Shown: piece after piece, positions 18,949-28,735 of the stretch
Layout: each line of letters starts with the position of its first letter
How positions within the stretch are numbered: the stretch's first letter is position 1
Assembly (NCBI RefSeq): GCF_902170565.1
Contig: NZ_CABHXX010000012.1
Location: forward strand, 1 to 43,192
DNA length: 43,192 nucleotides
Direction: 5' to 3'
Origin: Yersinia thracica
GTDB taxonomy: Bacteria > Pseudomonadota > Gammaproteobacteria > Enterobacterales > Enterobacteriaceae
Made by a program: the position numbers and the translations under genes
The notes under the pieces: generated by a model
What the model was told of the DNA's origin: nothing
Seen by the model: the letters and a program-made list of their open reading frames with translations, nothing else
The model's database searches: none

Positions 18949-18976
18949 AACCGGCCAACCAGAGTGGCCGGTTTTT
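18949..18976 (+). terminator. Strong intrinsic terminator in the aroL leader
   Basis: AACCGGCCA (18949-18957), a 7-base loop, then TGGCCGGTT (18965-18973) and more T residues: a perfect GC-rich stem with a T run. It lies 50 bases before aroL and downstream of the candidate aroL promoters. It would therefore either end transcripts from the receptor remnant or attenuate aroL. Confidence 0.85.
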
Positions 18977-19026
18977 TGATGTCGAGAATTTATCCTCAAA
19001 AGTGGATGCGAAAGGACTTTCAAGTA

Positions 19027-19551
19027 ATGACACAGACTATCTTTTTGGTCGGCGCGCGTGGTGCAGGTAAGACAACAACAGGGAAAGCGTTGTCACAGGC
19101 GTTGGGATATTGCTTTATCGATACAGATTTATTTATGCAGCAAACTTTGCAGTCGAGTGTGGCCGAAATAGTCGCCCGCGAGGGGTGGGAGGGTTTCCGT
19201 CTGCGAGAAAGCATAGCCTTACAGACCGTGACCGCGCCTAAAACAGTGGTTGCTACTGGCGGGGGCGTGGTGTTATCTCTTGATAACCGTACATTTATGC
19301 GCCAAAACGGGGTGGTTATTTATCTGCGAGCATCAGCCCATGTACTGGCAGAACGTCTGGCGGAAGATCCTGAGGATGCCCAGCGGCCAAGTCTGACAGG
19401 TAAACCAATAGTTGAGGAAATGCGGGATGTACTGGCCAGTCGGGAGCCGTTATATCAGGAAGTTGCTCATCATGTGCTGGATGCTACTCAATCCCTTGAA
19501 GTGGTCGTTGAACATATTTTGCAGATTTTGGCCGATGAAAAGGTGAAATAG
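19027..19551 (+). CDS. aroL: Shikimate kinase II
   Basis: This cytoplasmic enzyme phosphorylates shikimate with ATP to shikimate 3-phosphate, the fifth step of the chorismate pathway. The 174-residue length equals E. coli AroL. Walker A is G9ARGAGKTT, and the shikimate-binding DTD (in [10 protein letters not shown]), the ATGGGVVL loop and the RPSLTG lid are all present. AAGGA lies about ten bases before the ATG; longer upstream frames would run through the terminator stem and are rejected. The gene is followed by the order ppnP-rdgC-mak, as in E. coli, but yaiA and aroM are absent here. Confidence 0.95.
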   Translation: MTQTIFLVGARGAGKTTTGKALSQALGYCFIDTDLFMQQTLQSSVAEIVAREGWEGFRLRESIALQTVTAPKTVVATGGGVVLSLDNRTFMRQNGVVIYLRASAHVLAERLAEDPEDAQRPSLTGKPIVEEMRDVLASREPLYQEVAHHVLDATQSLEVVVEHILQILADEKVK

Positions 19552-19725
19552 CCAAGCGCCCCAATAGGTCTTTAATTAAAATTTGCTGTTTATGCCAGGA
19601 ATTGCCCGCCTATCTGATTGCCTGTTAATTATACGAAGCGTACAATTATCACCTACGTAATCATTTCGACGTAAATTATTTGCGTCAATTAATGCCAATT
19701 AAGGCAAGGCCACCAAGGCGGGCCG

Positions 19726-19842
19726 ATGAAAACCTTCAAATCCTTTATCCAGCAACATACCAATTTTATGCCAGCATTTTGGTCAATATTGATTGTTGTT
19801 TTTGAAACTTCGCTGGCGCTGTACATTCTACGCAATCTCTAA
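19726..19842 (+). CDS. 38-residue single-pass membrane microprotein
   Basis: This short frame begins ATG AAA ACC TTC and encodes MKTFKSFIQQHTNFMPAFWS followed by a hydrophobic stretch ILIVVFETSLALYIL and RNL. AAGG sits seven bases before the ATG. The product looks like a small bitopic membrane protein with one helix (about residues 17-35). I do not recognise a family. It fills part of the 540-base gap between aroL and ppnP, where E. coli has yaiA and aroM. The good ribosome site and clean helix support it, but no homology evidence is available by eye. Confidence 0.5.
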   Translation: MKTFKSFIQQHTNFMPAFWSILIVVFETSLALYILRNL

Positions 19843-19894
19843 TATTTCCTCATTTTCGACTTATCAACCTTCACCCTATGCTGTGAAAGGATTT

Positions 19895-19930
19895 GTCGTT
19901 GCCTACATTTTAGCCGAATAGCGACTTTTT
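19895..19930 (+). terminator. Weak terminator candidate after the microprotein
   Basis: GTCGTTG (19895-19901) pairs with TAGCGAC (ending 19925) using two G-T pairs, and TTTTT follows at 19926-19930. The remainder of the aroL-ppnP gap (19931-20093) shows no gene. Confidence 0.3.
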
Positions 19931-20093
19931 ACCGGTGGAGAAAGGGCCGATAGAGGCAAAATTGTATGCTTTATCCGCAACTGTAGCAGTGAATTCGGTT
20001 ATGATCGCATTTCGCCATAATAATCAGTGACAGAACATTTATAGTGACCCTAATATAAAAGCTCAATCTTGATTAAGACGCGGGTGCAAAACT

Positions 20094-20381
20094 ATGCTGA
20101 AATTTAATGAGTATTTTACCGGGAAAGTGAAATCTATTGGTTTTGACAGTGACAGTATTGGGCCAGCTAGCGTTGGGGTGATGGAAAAGGGCGAGTACAC
20201 TTTCAGTACAGCGAAAGCGGAAGAAATGACAGTGATTACCGGGAGCTTAAAAGTACTGATTCCGGGTTCAGCTGGCTGGGAAGTTTTCAAACCCGGTGAG
20301 ACTTTTTATATCCCAGCGGAGAGTGAGTTTAATTTGCAAGTTGCTGAAGCATCTTCATATTTGTGTAAATACTTGAGCTAG
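20094..20381 (+). CDS. ppnP: Pyrimidine/purine nucleoside phosphorylase PpnP (YaiE, DUF1255)
   Basis: PpnP splits nucleosides with phosphate to base and ribose 1-phosphate and has broad specificity. This 95-residue protein starts [17 protein letters not shown] and contains [20 protein letters not shown], a VLIPG stretch and [15 protein letters not shown], the small cupin barrel of the family (94 residues in E. coli). It lies upstream of and convergent with rdgC, as in E. coli. A perfect hairpin separates the two genes. Confidence 0.95.
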   Translation: MLKFNEYFTGKVKSIGFDSDSIGPASVGVMEKGEYTFSTAKAEEMTVITGSLKVLIPGSAGWEVFKPGETFYIPAESEFNLQVAEASSYLCKYLS

Positions 20382-20397
20382 TTCACTCTTCAAACTT

Positions 20398-20420
20398 GCC
20401 CTCTCAAATATGGAGAGGGC
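20398..20420. terminator. Bidirectional hairpin between ppnP and rdgC
   Basis: GCCCTCTC (20398-20405), a 7-base loop, GAGAGGGC (20413-20420). The perfect 8-pair stem lies between convergent stop codons. Confidence 0.65.
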
Positions 20421-20450
20421 GATATTCTTCGTTCTTAATGCCAGCCAATA

Positions 20451-21362
20451 TTAGTGCTGAGCTTCGCCACCCAAGGCTTCAATCAGATTTTTAATCAGTG
20501 CAGCCAACTCGCTGGTCATCAGAATAAAATCAGCATCAAAACGCTGGGCAAAATCTTCCCGATCGATATCTTCATTCTGCTCACGTAGGGTGTCAGAGAA
20601 TTTTAGGCGTTTCAGCGAGCCGTCATCGGACAGAACTAGCTGAACACGCTCTTGCCAGTCCAGTGCCAACTTAGTGACCAGTTTACCGGCTTCAATATGC
20701 ACCGCAATTTCATCACTGAATAAATCCTGTTTCTTACAGCGAATCACGCCGCCATCTTCTAAAATGGCTTTCAGTTCAGCTTCATCCATCAGTGCAAAGC
20801 CAGCAGGTAATTCTTTGCTACGAACCCACTCAGTTAAGGTCAGCTCAATCGGGTTTTCTAATGTCAGTGGCACCACCGGCAAGGAACCCAAGCTTTTTCG
20901 TAGCAATGCCAGGGTATCTTCAGCGCGTTTGGCACTGGCGGCATCGACCATAATCAAATCATTGACAGTATCAATCCACAAGAATGTTTGGTTAAAGCGA
21001 CTGAATGCACGCGGCAATAAACTGTGCAAAACTTCATCTTTTAATGAGTCTTTTTCAGTTTTTTTCAGTTTGCGATGTTGTTCACCTTCGAGGCGTTCAA
21101 TTTTGGCTTGTAACTCTTGCTTAATCACCGGCGATGGCAATATTTTCTCTTCTTTTCGCGCACAAATGACGATTTGACCATTAACCGTATGTGTTAATGC
21201 ATCGCTATGTGAACCCATCGGTGATACCCAACCGGTTTTTGCCATATCCTGACTGCCGCAGGGGGTGAAACTGAGGGCGCTTAACTGTTTCTCCATTTCA
21301 TCCGCAGATAGCGAAACTTCCCGGCTTAAACGGTAAACCATTAAATTCTTAAACCACAACAT
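20451..21362 (-). CDS. rdgC: Recombination-associated protein RdgC
   Basis: RdgC is a ring-shaped, sequence-independent DNA-binding dimer that restrains RecA and is associated with the nucleoid. This 303-residue protein has the same length as E. coli RdgC. It begins [16 protein letters not shown] and keeps the long basic helix around residues 85-115 ([20 protein letters not shown]) and the [10 protein letters not shown] and [15 protein letters not shown] segments. It is transcribed alone on the minus strand, convergent with ppnP and divergent from mak. Confidence 0.97.
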   Translation of the reverse strand: MLWFKNLMVYRLSREVSLSADEMEKQLSALSFTPCGSQDMAKTGWVSPMGSHSDALTHTVNGQIVICARKEEKILPSPVIKQELQAKIERLEGEQHRKLKKTEKDSLKDEVLHSLLPRAFSRFNQTFLWIDTVNDLIMVDAASAKRAEDTLALLRKSLGSLPVVPLTLENPIELTLTEWVRSKELPAGFALMDEAELKAILEDGGVIRCKKQDLFSDEIAVHIEAGKLVTKLALDWQERVQLVLSDDGSLKRLKFSDTLREQNEDIDREDFAQRFDADFILMTSELAALIKNLIEALGGEAQH

Positions 21363-21696
21363 AGTGTTATCCCAGGCTCCGGCGCGCTTAAAGCGCGCGA
21401 GTTAATCAGACGCAGTGCGGCATGATAACGAATTGACGCGCCTGTCCCTAGTAAAAAGAATAAGAAAAAAACAGAGCCAGCTCGCAATTTGCATAACCCT
21501 CTTCCTCTTTACTGGGATTCAATCACCATCGAATACCCAATAGCGAGTGACAAATATTGTGGCGTTATAGCGCACGGTCACAAACTGTAAGGATAAGGCT
21601 TTTATTATCATCATTGTCTTGGTATATCGAAGGATGTTTATCGTTAAAATCAGTTACCATAAACAACAAATAATCTTGTCGATGAGGTAAGGCGCT
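21363..21696. other. Divergent promoter region rdgC/mak with a GC-rich leader hairpin
   Basis: This 334-base stretch holds no gene. Twenty bases upstream of the rdgC start is GCGCGC (21382-21387), loop TTAAA, GCGCGC, a very stable small hairpin that would sit in the rdgC 5-prime untranslated region. On the mak side, GAGGTAAGG lies shortly before the mak ATG. I could not assign promoters with certainty. Confidence 0.5.
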
Positions 21697-22611
21697 ATGC
21701 GCATTGGTATAGATCTGGGTGGTACTAAAATAGAAGTCATTGCTTTAGCAAATAATGGACAGGAGCTTTTCCGTAAACGGGTTTCCACCCCGCGCCATGA
21801 TTATCAAAAAACTTTGCAGGCGATCGCGGCGTTAGTCGCCGATGCAGAAGAAGCGACTGGGGAGCAGGGCAGTGTTGGTGTGGGTATTCCGGGCACACTC
21901 TCTCCTTTTACTGGCAAGGTAAAAAATTCCAATTCTGTTTGGCTGAATGGGCAAGAGCTAGATAAAGACTTGTCAACATTACTCTCCCGTCAGGTGCGTC
22001 TGGCTAATGATGCTAACTGTTTTGCTGTTTCTGAAGCAACGGATGGCACCGGAGCCGGAAAGCATCTGGTATTCGGGGTCATTATTGGGACAGGTTGTGG
22101 CTCGGGTATTGCCATTGACGGGCGTGTACATGCTGGCGGCAATGGTATCTCCGGTGAGTGGGGGCATAATCCGCTACCCTGGCAAGATGAGGAAGAGCGG
22201 CAGTATCAGCAGGAAGTCGCTTGTTATTGCGGGAAAAAAGGCTGTATTGAGACTTTTGTTTCCGGCACTGGCTTTGCCACTGATTATTTTCGTTTGAGCG
22301 GGCAGTCGCTCAAGGGGCATGAAATCATGGAGTTAGTTGAACAGGGTGATGTGCTGGCTGAACAGGTGGTGGTTAACTATGAGAGACGTTTAGCTAAGTC
22401 ATTAGCCCATGTCATTAACCTGTTTGACCCTGATATCGTCGTGTTAGGCGGGGGAATGAGTAATATTGACCGCCTGTATAAAACATTGCCTACGTTAATC
22501 AGCCCTTGGGTCTTTGGTGGCGAGTGCAAAACCCCAATCCGTAAAGCTTTGCATGGGGATTCTAGTGGTGTGCGGGGGGCCGCCTGGTTGTGGCCTACCC
22601 TGCGGCCTTGA
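21697..22611 (+). CDS. mak: Fructokinase Mak (ROK family)
   Basis: Mak is an ATP-dependent sugar kinase that phosphorylates fructose, and glucose or mannose more weakly, in the cytoplasm. The 304-residue protein has the ROK layout: an N-terminal phosphate loop [11 protein letters not shown], the catalytic Asp region [22 protein letters not shown], the zinc motif [17 protein letters not shown] and VVLGGGMSN. Length matches E. coli Mak (302). It follows rdgC divergently, as in E. coli; araJ, which follows mak there, is absent. The last two codons and the TGA lie inside a 62-base repeat that occurs again 123 bases downstream. Confidence 0.94.
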   Translation: MRIGIDLGGTKIEVIALANNGQELFRKRVSTPRHDYQKTLQAIAALVADAEEATGEQGSVGVGIPGTLSPFTGKVKNSNSVWLNGQELDKDLSTLLSRQVRLANDANCFAVSEATDGTGAGKHLVFGVIIGTGCGSGIAIDGRVHAGGNGISGEWGHNPLPWQDEEERQYQQEVACYCGKKGCIETFVSGTGFATDYFRLSGQSLKGHEIMELVEQGDVLAEQVVVNYERRLAKSLAHVINLFDPDIVVLGGGMSNIDRLYKTLPTLISPWVFGGECKTPIRKALHGDSSGVRGAAWLWPTLRP

Positions 22612-22800
22612 CGCTGCAGCGTTGTTAGCGGCGCTCATGCACCCGAATCACTGACTTGAGTAAGCTCATCGGGATTTATTCGCTTGCTGCCTAGCTGCAA
22701 CGCCAATGACTTTGGGTAGTACTTTCGGCCTTGACGCTGCAGCGTTGTTAGCGGCGCTCACGCACCCGAATCACTGACTTGATTAAGTGATTCGGGATTG
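22603..22800. repeat. Tandem ERIC-like partial repeats between mak and sbcC
   Basis: A 62-base unit at 22603-22664 recurs at 22726-22787 with two differences (positions 36 and 58 of the unit). The first copy runs on into CTCATCGGGATTTATTCGC and GCTGCAACGCCAATGACTTTGGGTA, which resembles the end of the ERIC elements at 31.1 and 37.5 kb. The second copy folds into a perfect 11-pair hairpin, CCCGAATCACT (22765-22775) with AGTGATTCGGG (22786-22796), which could terminate both mak and sbcC. The repeat supplies the mak stop codon. Confidence 0.75.
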
Positions 22801-22827
22801 ATGCCCCTCATTCTGGGCGGCCTATAT

Positions 22828-25800
22828 TCAGTCTTGATTGACTCGGAAGACATTATCTAACCGGCTAACCCCCAGTCCATTGACTTTTTTAACCTTAATT
22901 TGCACCGGGATTCTGTCTTTCATAGCTTCAACATGGCTGATAACACCAATGGTTTTACCAGATGCATTCAGGCTATCAAGAGCATCGAGCGCAGTATCCA
23001 GTGTTTCTGCATCCAGCGTGCCAAATCCTTCATCAAGGAACAGTGAGTCAATACTGGTTTTGTGGCTGACCAGATCTGATAGCGCCAAAGCCAGCGCTAA
23101 ACTCACCAGAAAGCTTTCCCCCCCTGACAATGTGCGAGTGTCGCGCATAGCATCCGCTTGCCAGGTATCCACCACTAACAGCTCCAGTGCATCACTGGCT
23201 TTACGCTGTAATTGGTAGCGTCCATGCAGCCGACCGAGTTGATTATTTGCCAGATAAACTAAATGATCGAGGGTTAAACCTTGTGCAAATTTGCGGAATT
23301 TATCACCCTCTTTGGAGCCGATTAAATGATTTAGGTAGCTCCAGTCATCATATTGCTGCTGGCTATATTCAATTTGCTCAAACAGCGCATGTTGATTGCT
23401 ACGGCGAACAGTGTCGCTTTCTAACTGATTGCGTAATTCGCCTTGCTGTAATGTATTGGCTTTTAGTTGGGCGAGTAATTGCTCTGACTGCTGTTGCAAT
23501 ACAACTAATTCAGATGTTTGGCTGACCCCAACTGGGCAGGATTGTATAAGTTGCTCCATTGCCTCACTGGTTTGCTGCTGGCGGATATGTGCTTGTTGTT
23601 GCCGCTCGCTCAATTGTTGTTTCAATTGTTGTAAACGTTGCCTTTCCTCTTCACTCAGTAGAGCGGCGGTTAAGGCGGCCTCATCGTCGAATTCACTGCT
23701 TGTCAGTGCTTGTTGTAATTCCGCTTGAGCAGTAGCCGCGCGCTGCTGATATTGGTGCTGCTGCTGTTCCAGGCCTGCTAGCTCACCAGAGAGTAAATTA
23801 AGTTGAGATTGCGCTTGTTGCAGAGTTTGTGCTGCATTTTGCAGCGCCTGCTCCGCTTGTTGCTGTTGTTGACGTAATAACTGACGTACCTCAATAACAT
23901 TGTCGTCACCAAACAGTGCCTGGCGTTGTTGCTTTTGTTGCTGTAACAGGGCTTCAGTTTGTTGATGTTGTTGAGTAAGCAGAGATAATTGTTCCCCGCA
24001 TTCTTGTAAATGGCGGCGCTCATTTTCAATCTGAGTTTCCAGTGCTTTTTGCCCCAGCGCCAACTGTTGTTGTTCTTGCTGATATTGGTGCCAGCGCTGG
24101 TTTTCCTCTTCCCGTGATGACAGCCAATTTTGTTGTTGATCTGCTTCAGGCAATGAGAGTGATAGCCCAGCCAGAGCATGGCTAACGTCTTGGTGCACTT
24201 TTGCTAACTCAGCGAGTTGATGCTGATGCTGTGTAAGCAATTTTTGCTGGGATTCTTGCGTATCTTGTTGGCGTTGAAGGATTAATGCCAACTGCTGCTG
24301 ATGTTTTTGTTGCTGTTGTTCTGCTTGAGTCAGAATATCTTTAGCTTGCTGGTATTGCTGATTCAGCCGTTCATATTCAGCCAGTTTTAGCTGACAGCGT
24401 TGCTCTGATTGTTCCTGTTGCTCCAACCAGAGGATTAAGGCCGCAGGTTCATTTAAAGCAAAGCTCAGGGCTAATGGCTGGGTCAGTGTTTGCCATTGCT
24501 GTTGGTAATCTGCTAATTGTTGATTGCTGTGCTGTAACTCTTGCTCCAGGTGTTTGAGTTGTTGTTGCAAGCTTTGAGTCTGGGCATTGAGTTCGGAACC
24601 CTCAGTTGATAGCCGCTCAACTTGTAGGCGCTGTTCCTCAACACGGATAGCGGTCTCTGAGGGCTTTACCGCCTGATATTCCGTAATAGCCAGGTGATCC
24701 AATGCACCACATAGCGGGCATGCTTCTCCCGGTTGCAGTTTGGCTCTTTCTGCCTCTAAGCTGACTATTTGTTTTTCGCGTTCCAGCAAAGTTTCCAGAG
24801 TCGCCAGATGTTGTTTTTGTTGTTTATATAACTGACGTTTCTCGGCCAATTGCTGCTCGAGTAGTATGAGTTGTTGCTGCTGGCTGACTGCTTGCTGTTG
24901 TTGTTTATCATGCAGTGCCTGAACTTGCTGCACCAGTGGTGATAATGCCGCTAATTGTTGCCGCACTGACCGTTGTTGCTGGAGATCGAACAGTTGTTGG
25001 CGTAGCTGCGCTGAGGGGTGCTGTTGCTCAAGTGCGGTCAATTGTTGCTGAATGCTACCTGTCTGTGAGTGGGCTTGTACTAATGCCGTTTGCTGCTGTG
25101 TATCTTGTTTATTCAGTGTGTCGATTTGCTGTTGTAAGGTCGTGATTAACGCAACCTGTTGCTGTAACTGCTGCTCGCTGTTAACCGCTTGTTGTTGCTG
25201 TATGTGTAATTGGCGGAACTGCTCACGCCATAAAGGCAGATTCTTTTCCCAGTGCTGATGGTGGGCATACTGCTGGCTGTACTCAGTCAGTTGTTGCAGG
25301 CGCTGCTGGGTTTGCTTTAGCTGCTGCCCGTTCAGCTCAAGCTGCTGTTTGCCTTGCTGTTCTTTAGTTTGTAACTGCTGTAATTGCGTGCCAAGCAGCA
25401 TTAATGAGTGTTGCTGCTGAGCAATAAGGTTATCCAGCGGAACGACTTTTTGCTCGATCAGCGTTTCTTGTTCATGCTGCTGGGCGGCTTGTTGTTGGCG
25501 AGCAAGATTGGCTTGCTCCAGCGCCTGAGCCAGTGGCGTGAGTTGCGTCTGAAGTTGTTGCTGTTGCCCGGTTAGTGTGGTGATGCGCAGTTGTATTTGT
25601 TGCAAATCCTGTAGGCTGCGCGAGCGCTCACGCAACAGGGGGCGCAGCTTTTCTGCGGGCTCACTGCGGGCCAATCTTTGCAGTTCGGGCTGTGCTTGTT
25701 GATATTCTTGCTCAATAAGTTTCTGTTGTTGTTGATATTCCAATGCATTTTTTTGCTGCTGCTGCCAACTGGTGAGCCAATTTATTTGGTTTTGATTCAC

Positions 25801-26517
25801 CCGCTGTTCTGAGGAAAGCTGCTTTTCTTGTTCTTCGAGCGAGTTTAATTGTTTTGTCAGGGCTAAACTCTGTTCTTCATTTAGCAGTTCAATACCATTG
25901 GCGCGTTGGTGCAATGTATCTAGCGCGAGCTTAGCCAGCTTATGTTGTTCAAATACATGTTCAGATAGCCGCCCATAGATGTCGGTGCCGGTTAATTCTT
26001 CCAATAATTCAGCACGGTCATTGGCATCGGCATTGAGGAAAGCTGCAAATTGCCCCTGCGACAGCATCATGGATTTGGTAAAACGGCCAAAATCCAGCCC
26101 AGTGATTGCCGCCACCATATCCAGTTTATCGCGTACTTTATCGGCCAGGATTTTGCCATTTTCGCACAGTGCCAATTCAACTTTGGGGGCTTGCAGATTC
26201 CCTTCCGGGCTATTTTTAGCACGACGCTGACTCCAAAATGCCCGATAACGCGTGCCTTTTACTTCAAATTCAACTTCAGCTAGCGACTCCGCAGTATGGC
26301 GGGTCATCAGTTCATTTTGGCCAGGCGAGACAGTCAAACGCGGAGTTTGGTGGTATAGCGCGAGACAAATAGCATCGAGCAGGGTAGTTTTGCCGGCGCC
26401 TGTCGGGCCGGTGATTGCGAATAAACCACTGCTGGCAAAGGGCTCAGCAGTGAAATCAATCTTCCATTCGCCCTGTAGAGAATTAATGTTTTTTAGTCGC
26501 AGGCTTAAAATTCTCAT
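22828..26517 (-). CDS. sbcC: SbcC, ATPase subunit of the SbcCD nuclease (Rad50-like)
   Basis: With SbcD this SMC-like ATPase cleaves DNA hairpins and palindromes and processes double-strand ends. The 1229-residue protein has Walker A (GPTGAGKT, residues 37-44), a Q-loop region, two very long coiled-coil arms, the zinc-hook Cys600-Pro-Leu-Cys603, the ABC signature [20 protein letters not shown] and Walker [13 protein letters not shown]. coli SbcC has 1048 residues; the extra length is in the arms, which are extremely rich in Gln (many QQQQ runs). The gene overlaps sbcD by four bases, so the two are translationally coupled. The Gln codons (CAG/CAA) give the plus strand a striking TTG/CTG repeat look. 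Confidence 0.97.
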   Translation of the reverse strand: MRILSLRLKNINSLQGEWKIDFTAEPFASSGLFAITGPTGAGKTTLLDAICLALYHQTPRLTVSPGQNELMTRHTAESLAEVEFEVKGTRYRAFWSQRRAKNSPEGNLQAPKVELALCENGKILADKVRDKLDMVAAITGLDFGRFTKSMMLSQGQFAAFLNADANDRAELLEELTGTDIYGRLSEHVFEQHKLAKLALDTLHQRANGIELLNEEQSLALTKQLNSLEEQEKQLSSEQRVNQNQINWLTSWQQQQKNALEYQQQQKLIEQEYQQAQPELQRLARSEPAEKLRPLLRERSRSLQDLQQIQLRITTLTGQQQQLQTQLTPLAQALEQANLARQQQAAQQHEQETLIEQKVVPLDNLIAQQQHSLMLLGTQLQQLQTKEQQGKQQLELNGQQLKQTQQRLQQLTEYSQQYAHHQHWEKNLPLWREQFRQLHIQQQQAVNSEQQLQQQVALITTLQQQIDTLNKQDTQQQTALVQAHSQTGSIQQQLTALEQQHPSAQLRQQLFDLQQQRSVRQQLAALSPLVQQVQALHDKQQQQAVSQQQQLILLEQQLAEKRQLYKQQKQHLATLETLLEREKQIVSLEAERAKLQPGEACPLCGALDHLAITEYQAVKPSETAIRVEEQRLQVERLSTEGSELNAQTQSLQQQLKHLEQELQHSNQQLADYQQQWQTLTQPLALSFALNEPAALILWLEQQEQSEQRCQLKLAEYERLNQQYQQAKDILTQAEQQQQKHQQQLALILQRQQDTQESQQKLLTQHQHQLAELAKVHQDVSHALAGLSLSLPEADQQQNWLSSREEENQRWHQYQQEQQQLALGQKALETQIENERRHLQECGEQLSLLTQQHQQTEALLQQQKQQRQALFGDDNVIEVRQLLRQQQQQAEQALQNAAQTLQQAQSQLNLLSGELAGLEQQQHQYQQRAATAQAELQQALTSSEFDDEAALTAALLSEEERQRLQQLKQQLSERQQQAHIRQQQTSEAMEQLIQSCPVGVSQTSELVVLQQQSEQLLAQLKANTLQQGELRNQLESDTVRRSNQHALFEQIEYSQQQYDDWSYLNHLIGSKEGDKFRKFAQGLTLDHLVYLANNQLGRLHGRYQLQRKASDALELLVVDTWQADAMRDTRTLSGGESFLVSLALALALSDLVSHKTSIDSLFLDEGFGTLDAETLDTALDALDSLNASGKTIGVISHVEAMKDRIPVQIKVKKVNGLGVSRLDNVFRVNQD

Positions 26518-27752
26518 GCTGATTGCTCCTCTGCGGCATCTTTATCTTGCGATATATCCTCAACTACCTGATTGAACATTTGGCGCATGCGTTCCTGACG
26601 AGGTTCGGCTAAATCCGCCTCCAGCGCCAGCCGGCGTTCAAATACATCAGTGACACTCAACTCATTGAGTGTTTCTTTTTCCTGTCGCTCAATGCTGTTA
26701 TGACGCAATTCTTTACTGCGGCGCAATAATACCACTTCCACCGGAAGCTCTGCGGCTAGTGCTTGAATTCGCCTTTGAATATCAGTGAGATAGTCTTTTG
26801 TGGCGACTTCAATATCCAGCCATACCGGTAACCCCTGATGGCCAGAAAATGCAGCCAGCTGTTGCTCTATTTGGGTTAAATCGCCTTTGATTAACTGCAT
26901 CGGCTGAAATTGTGGGATGAATAGCGGGGTCACTGATGCTAATGCTTGCTGGGCAAACTCCACCAAATAAACACTTTTCTCTTTACTTAACTCATCAAAA
27001 CTCAAGGCAATTGGCGAGCCGCTGTAGCGAATATGCTCGGTTTTAGCAACTTGCTGAGCACGGTGAATATGGCCCAGAGCAATATAATCCGCCGGGGGGA
27101 AAGCTTGAGCGGGGAAAGCATCCAATGTGCCGATGTAAATATCACGAACCGAGTCTGTGGTGGTGACCCCCACGGTGGTTAAATGCCCGGTAGCAATAAT
27201 AGGCAAGGGCAGGCCAAGCTCAGTGCGCAACTCAACGGCTCGCTGATAGAGTGCTTGATAGTGAGCCGCAATGGCTTCTTGTAATGCCAGTTGCTTTTGC
27301 CCGCCGGATTCGCCAGCCTGACTGGTGACTAAATCGCGTGGGCGCAAAAAGGGGATGGCGCACAGTATGGCCGCTGGTTGCTCCTGACGATTTTTCAAAA
27401 TAATAACTTGCTGGGCTAAATCACTACTGGCGCAGGAAATGACCGTGGTATTTAAATAAGAAAGCAAACCCCGAGATTCATTCAATGTTGAGACTGAATC
27501 ATGATTCCCCCCCAAAACAATTAACTGGCAATTTGTTGGTTGGAGTTCAACCACGAAGCGATTATACAGCTCACGGGCATAGCTGGGTGGGGAGCCAGTA
27601 TCAAAGATATCACCGGCTATAATCAGCGCATCTACCTGATTTTCTTTGATCTGTTCAATGAGCCAGTGCAGAAATGCTTGATGTTCAGCCGCACGGCTTT
27701 TGGTGAAGAAATGCTGGCCTAAATGCCAATCAGAGGTATGAATAATGCGCAT
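26514..27752 (-). CDS. sbcD: SbcD, nuclease subunit of SbcCD (Mre11-like)
   Basis: SbcD is the metallophosphoesterase that carries the Mn-dependent exo- and endonuclease activity of SbcCD. The 412-residue protein shows the family motifs in order: Asp8-Trp-His10 (HTSDWHLGQ), Gly47-Asp48-Ile-Phe-Asp51, Gly82-Asn83-His84-Asp85, TGHLTTVG and [14 protein letters not shown] precedes the ATG. sbcC follows with a four-base overlap. The pair diverges from phoB across about 270 bases, as in E. coli. Confidence 0.97.
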   Translation of the reverse strand: MRIIHTSDWHLGQHFFTKSRAAEHQAFLHWLIEQIKENQVDALIIAGDIFDTGSPPSYARELYNRFVVELQPTNCQLIVLGGNHDSVSTLNESRGLLSYLNTTVISCASSDLAQQVIILKNRQEQPAAILCAIPFLRPRDLVTSQAGESGGQKQLALQEAIAAHYQALYQRAVELRTELGLPLPIIATGHLTTVGVTTTDSVRDIYIGTLDAFPAQAFPPADYIALGHIHRAQQVAKTEHIRYSGSPIALSFDELSKEKSVYLVEFAQQALASVTPLFIPQFQPMQLIKGDLTQIEQQLAAFSGHQGLPVWLDIEVATKDYLTDIQRRIQALAAELPVEVVLLRRSKELRHNSIERQEKETLNELSVTDVFERRLALEADLAEPRQERMRQMFNQVVEDISQDKDAAEEQSA

Positions 27753-27950
27753 AAATCTCCCGCTAGGGCAGGTTGTTTTCCAAAGATATTGGCGCTGATT
27801 ATAAACACTGCCCGCCGGATGTCGCGGCTAAAAAAAGAGTGTGAGTGAAATCTCCGAGACGCTTCGCAAACTTGAGTGCTGCATTTTGCAATTATCATAA
27901 AATTTATCACTATGCTTATTGCTTGCAAGAGCGCGATGTTTTTCATAAAA

Positions 27951-27968
27951 ATGTCACAAAACTGACGC
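27951..27968 (+). promoter_or_regulatory. Pho box of the phoBR operon
   Basis: ATGTCACAAAACTGACGC fits the PhoB box (CTGTCAT-A-AATCTGTCA) in its two seven-base repeats. It is directly preceded by another repeat-like TTTTCATAAAA (27941-27950), the same arrangement as the E. coli phoB promoter. Its place 54 bases before phoB supports autoregulation by phosphorylated PhoB. Confidence 0.8.
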
Positions 27969-28021
27969 ATAATGATTTCCGAAATCAAATAGTGACCACT
28001 AACTTACTGGCAGGGTTGATG

Positions 28022-28711
28022 ATGGCAAGACGCATACTGGTAGTGGAAGATGAAGCCCCAATCCGTGAGATGGTGTGCTTTGTGTTGGAACAAAATGGCT
28101 ACCAACCGTTAGAAGCCGAGGATTATGACAGCGCAGTAACCCGATTATCTGAGCCTTACCCTGATTTGGTGTTGCTGGATTGGATGTTACCAGGAGGCTC
28201 GGGGATTCAGTTTATTAAGCATATGAAACGCGAAGCATTGACCCGAGATATTCCCGTGATGATGCTGACCGCCCGTGGTGAAGAAGAAGACCGAGTTCGT
28301 GGTTTAGAAGTGGGCGCTGATGATTATATTACTAAGCCTTTTTCACCCAAAGAGCTGGTGGCGCGGATTAAAGCCGTCATGCGCCGGATATCGCCAATGG
28401 CGGTGGAAGAGGTGATTGAAATGCAAGGGCTGAGCCTTGACCCCTCTTCACATCGGGTTATGGCCAATGAGCAAGCGCTGGATATGGGGCCGACCGAATT
28501 TAAATTATTGCATTTCTTTATGACCCATCCAGAGCGAGTTTATAGCCGCGAACAGTTGCTTAATTATGTCTGGGGCACTAACGTTTATGTAGAGGATCGT
28601 ACTGTTGACGTGCATATTCGTCGGCTACGCAAGGCGCTTGAAACTGATGGTCATGACAGAATGGTACAAACTGTCCGGGGAACCGGGTACCGCTTCTCAA
28701 CGCGCTACTGA
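28022..28711 (+). CDS. phoB: Phosphate regulon response regulator PhoB
   Basis: PhoB is phosphorylated by PhoR under phosphate limitation and activates Pho-box promoters. The 229-residue protein has a receiver domain with Glu9-Asp10, phospho-acceptor Asp53 (LLDWMLPGG), the T/K pair in [10 protein letters not shown] and [10 protein letters not shown]. An OmpR-type winged-helix domain follows ([15 protein letters not shown] to [14 protein letters not shown] and VRGTGYRF). An open frame reaches back to 27845, but the ATG at 28022, with AGGG six bases upstream, gives the exact E. coli length and N terminus [11 protein letters not shown]. phoR follows 24 bases later. Confidence 0.98.
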   Translation: MARRILVVEDEAPIREMVCFVLEQNGYQPLEAEDYDSAVTRLSEPYPDLVLLDWMLPGGSGIQFIKHMKREALTRDIPVMMLTARGEEEDRVRGLEVGADDYITKPFSPKELVARIKAVMRRISPMAVEEVIEMQGLSLDPSSHRVMANEQALDMGPTEFKLLHFFMTHPERVYSREQLLNYVWGTNVYVEDRTVDVHIRRLRKALETDGHDRMVQTVRGTGYRFSTRY

Positions 28712-28735
28712 GTTTTCAGTGCCGGAGAATTCGTT

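Noticed and set aside
20674-21177. 167-codon plus-strand frame opposite rdgC
   Set aside because: RdgC on the minus strand is full length and conserved; the opposite frame has no start context.
23429-23728. Cys-rich plus-strand frame opposite sbcC
   Set aside because: The Cys and Leu richness simply mirrors the Gln codons of SbcC on the other strand.
27845-28021. Longer N terminus for PhoB
   Set aside because: It runs through the Pho box and promoter; ATG 28022 gives the exact known length and a ribosome site.
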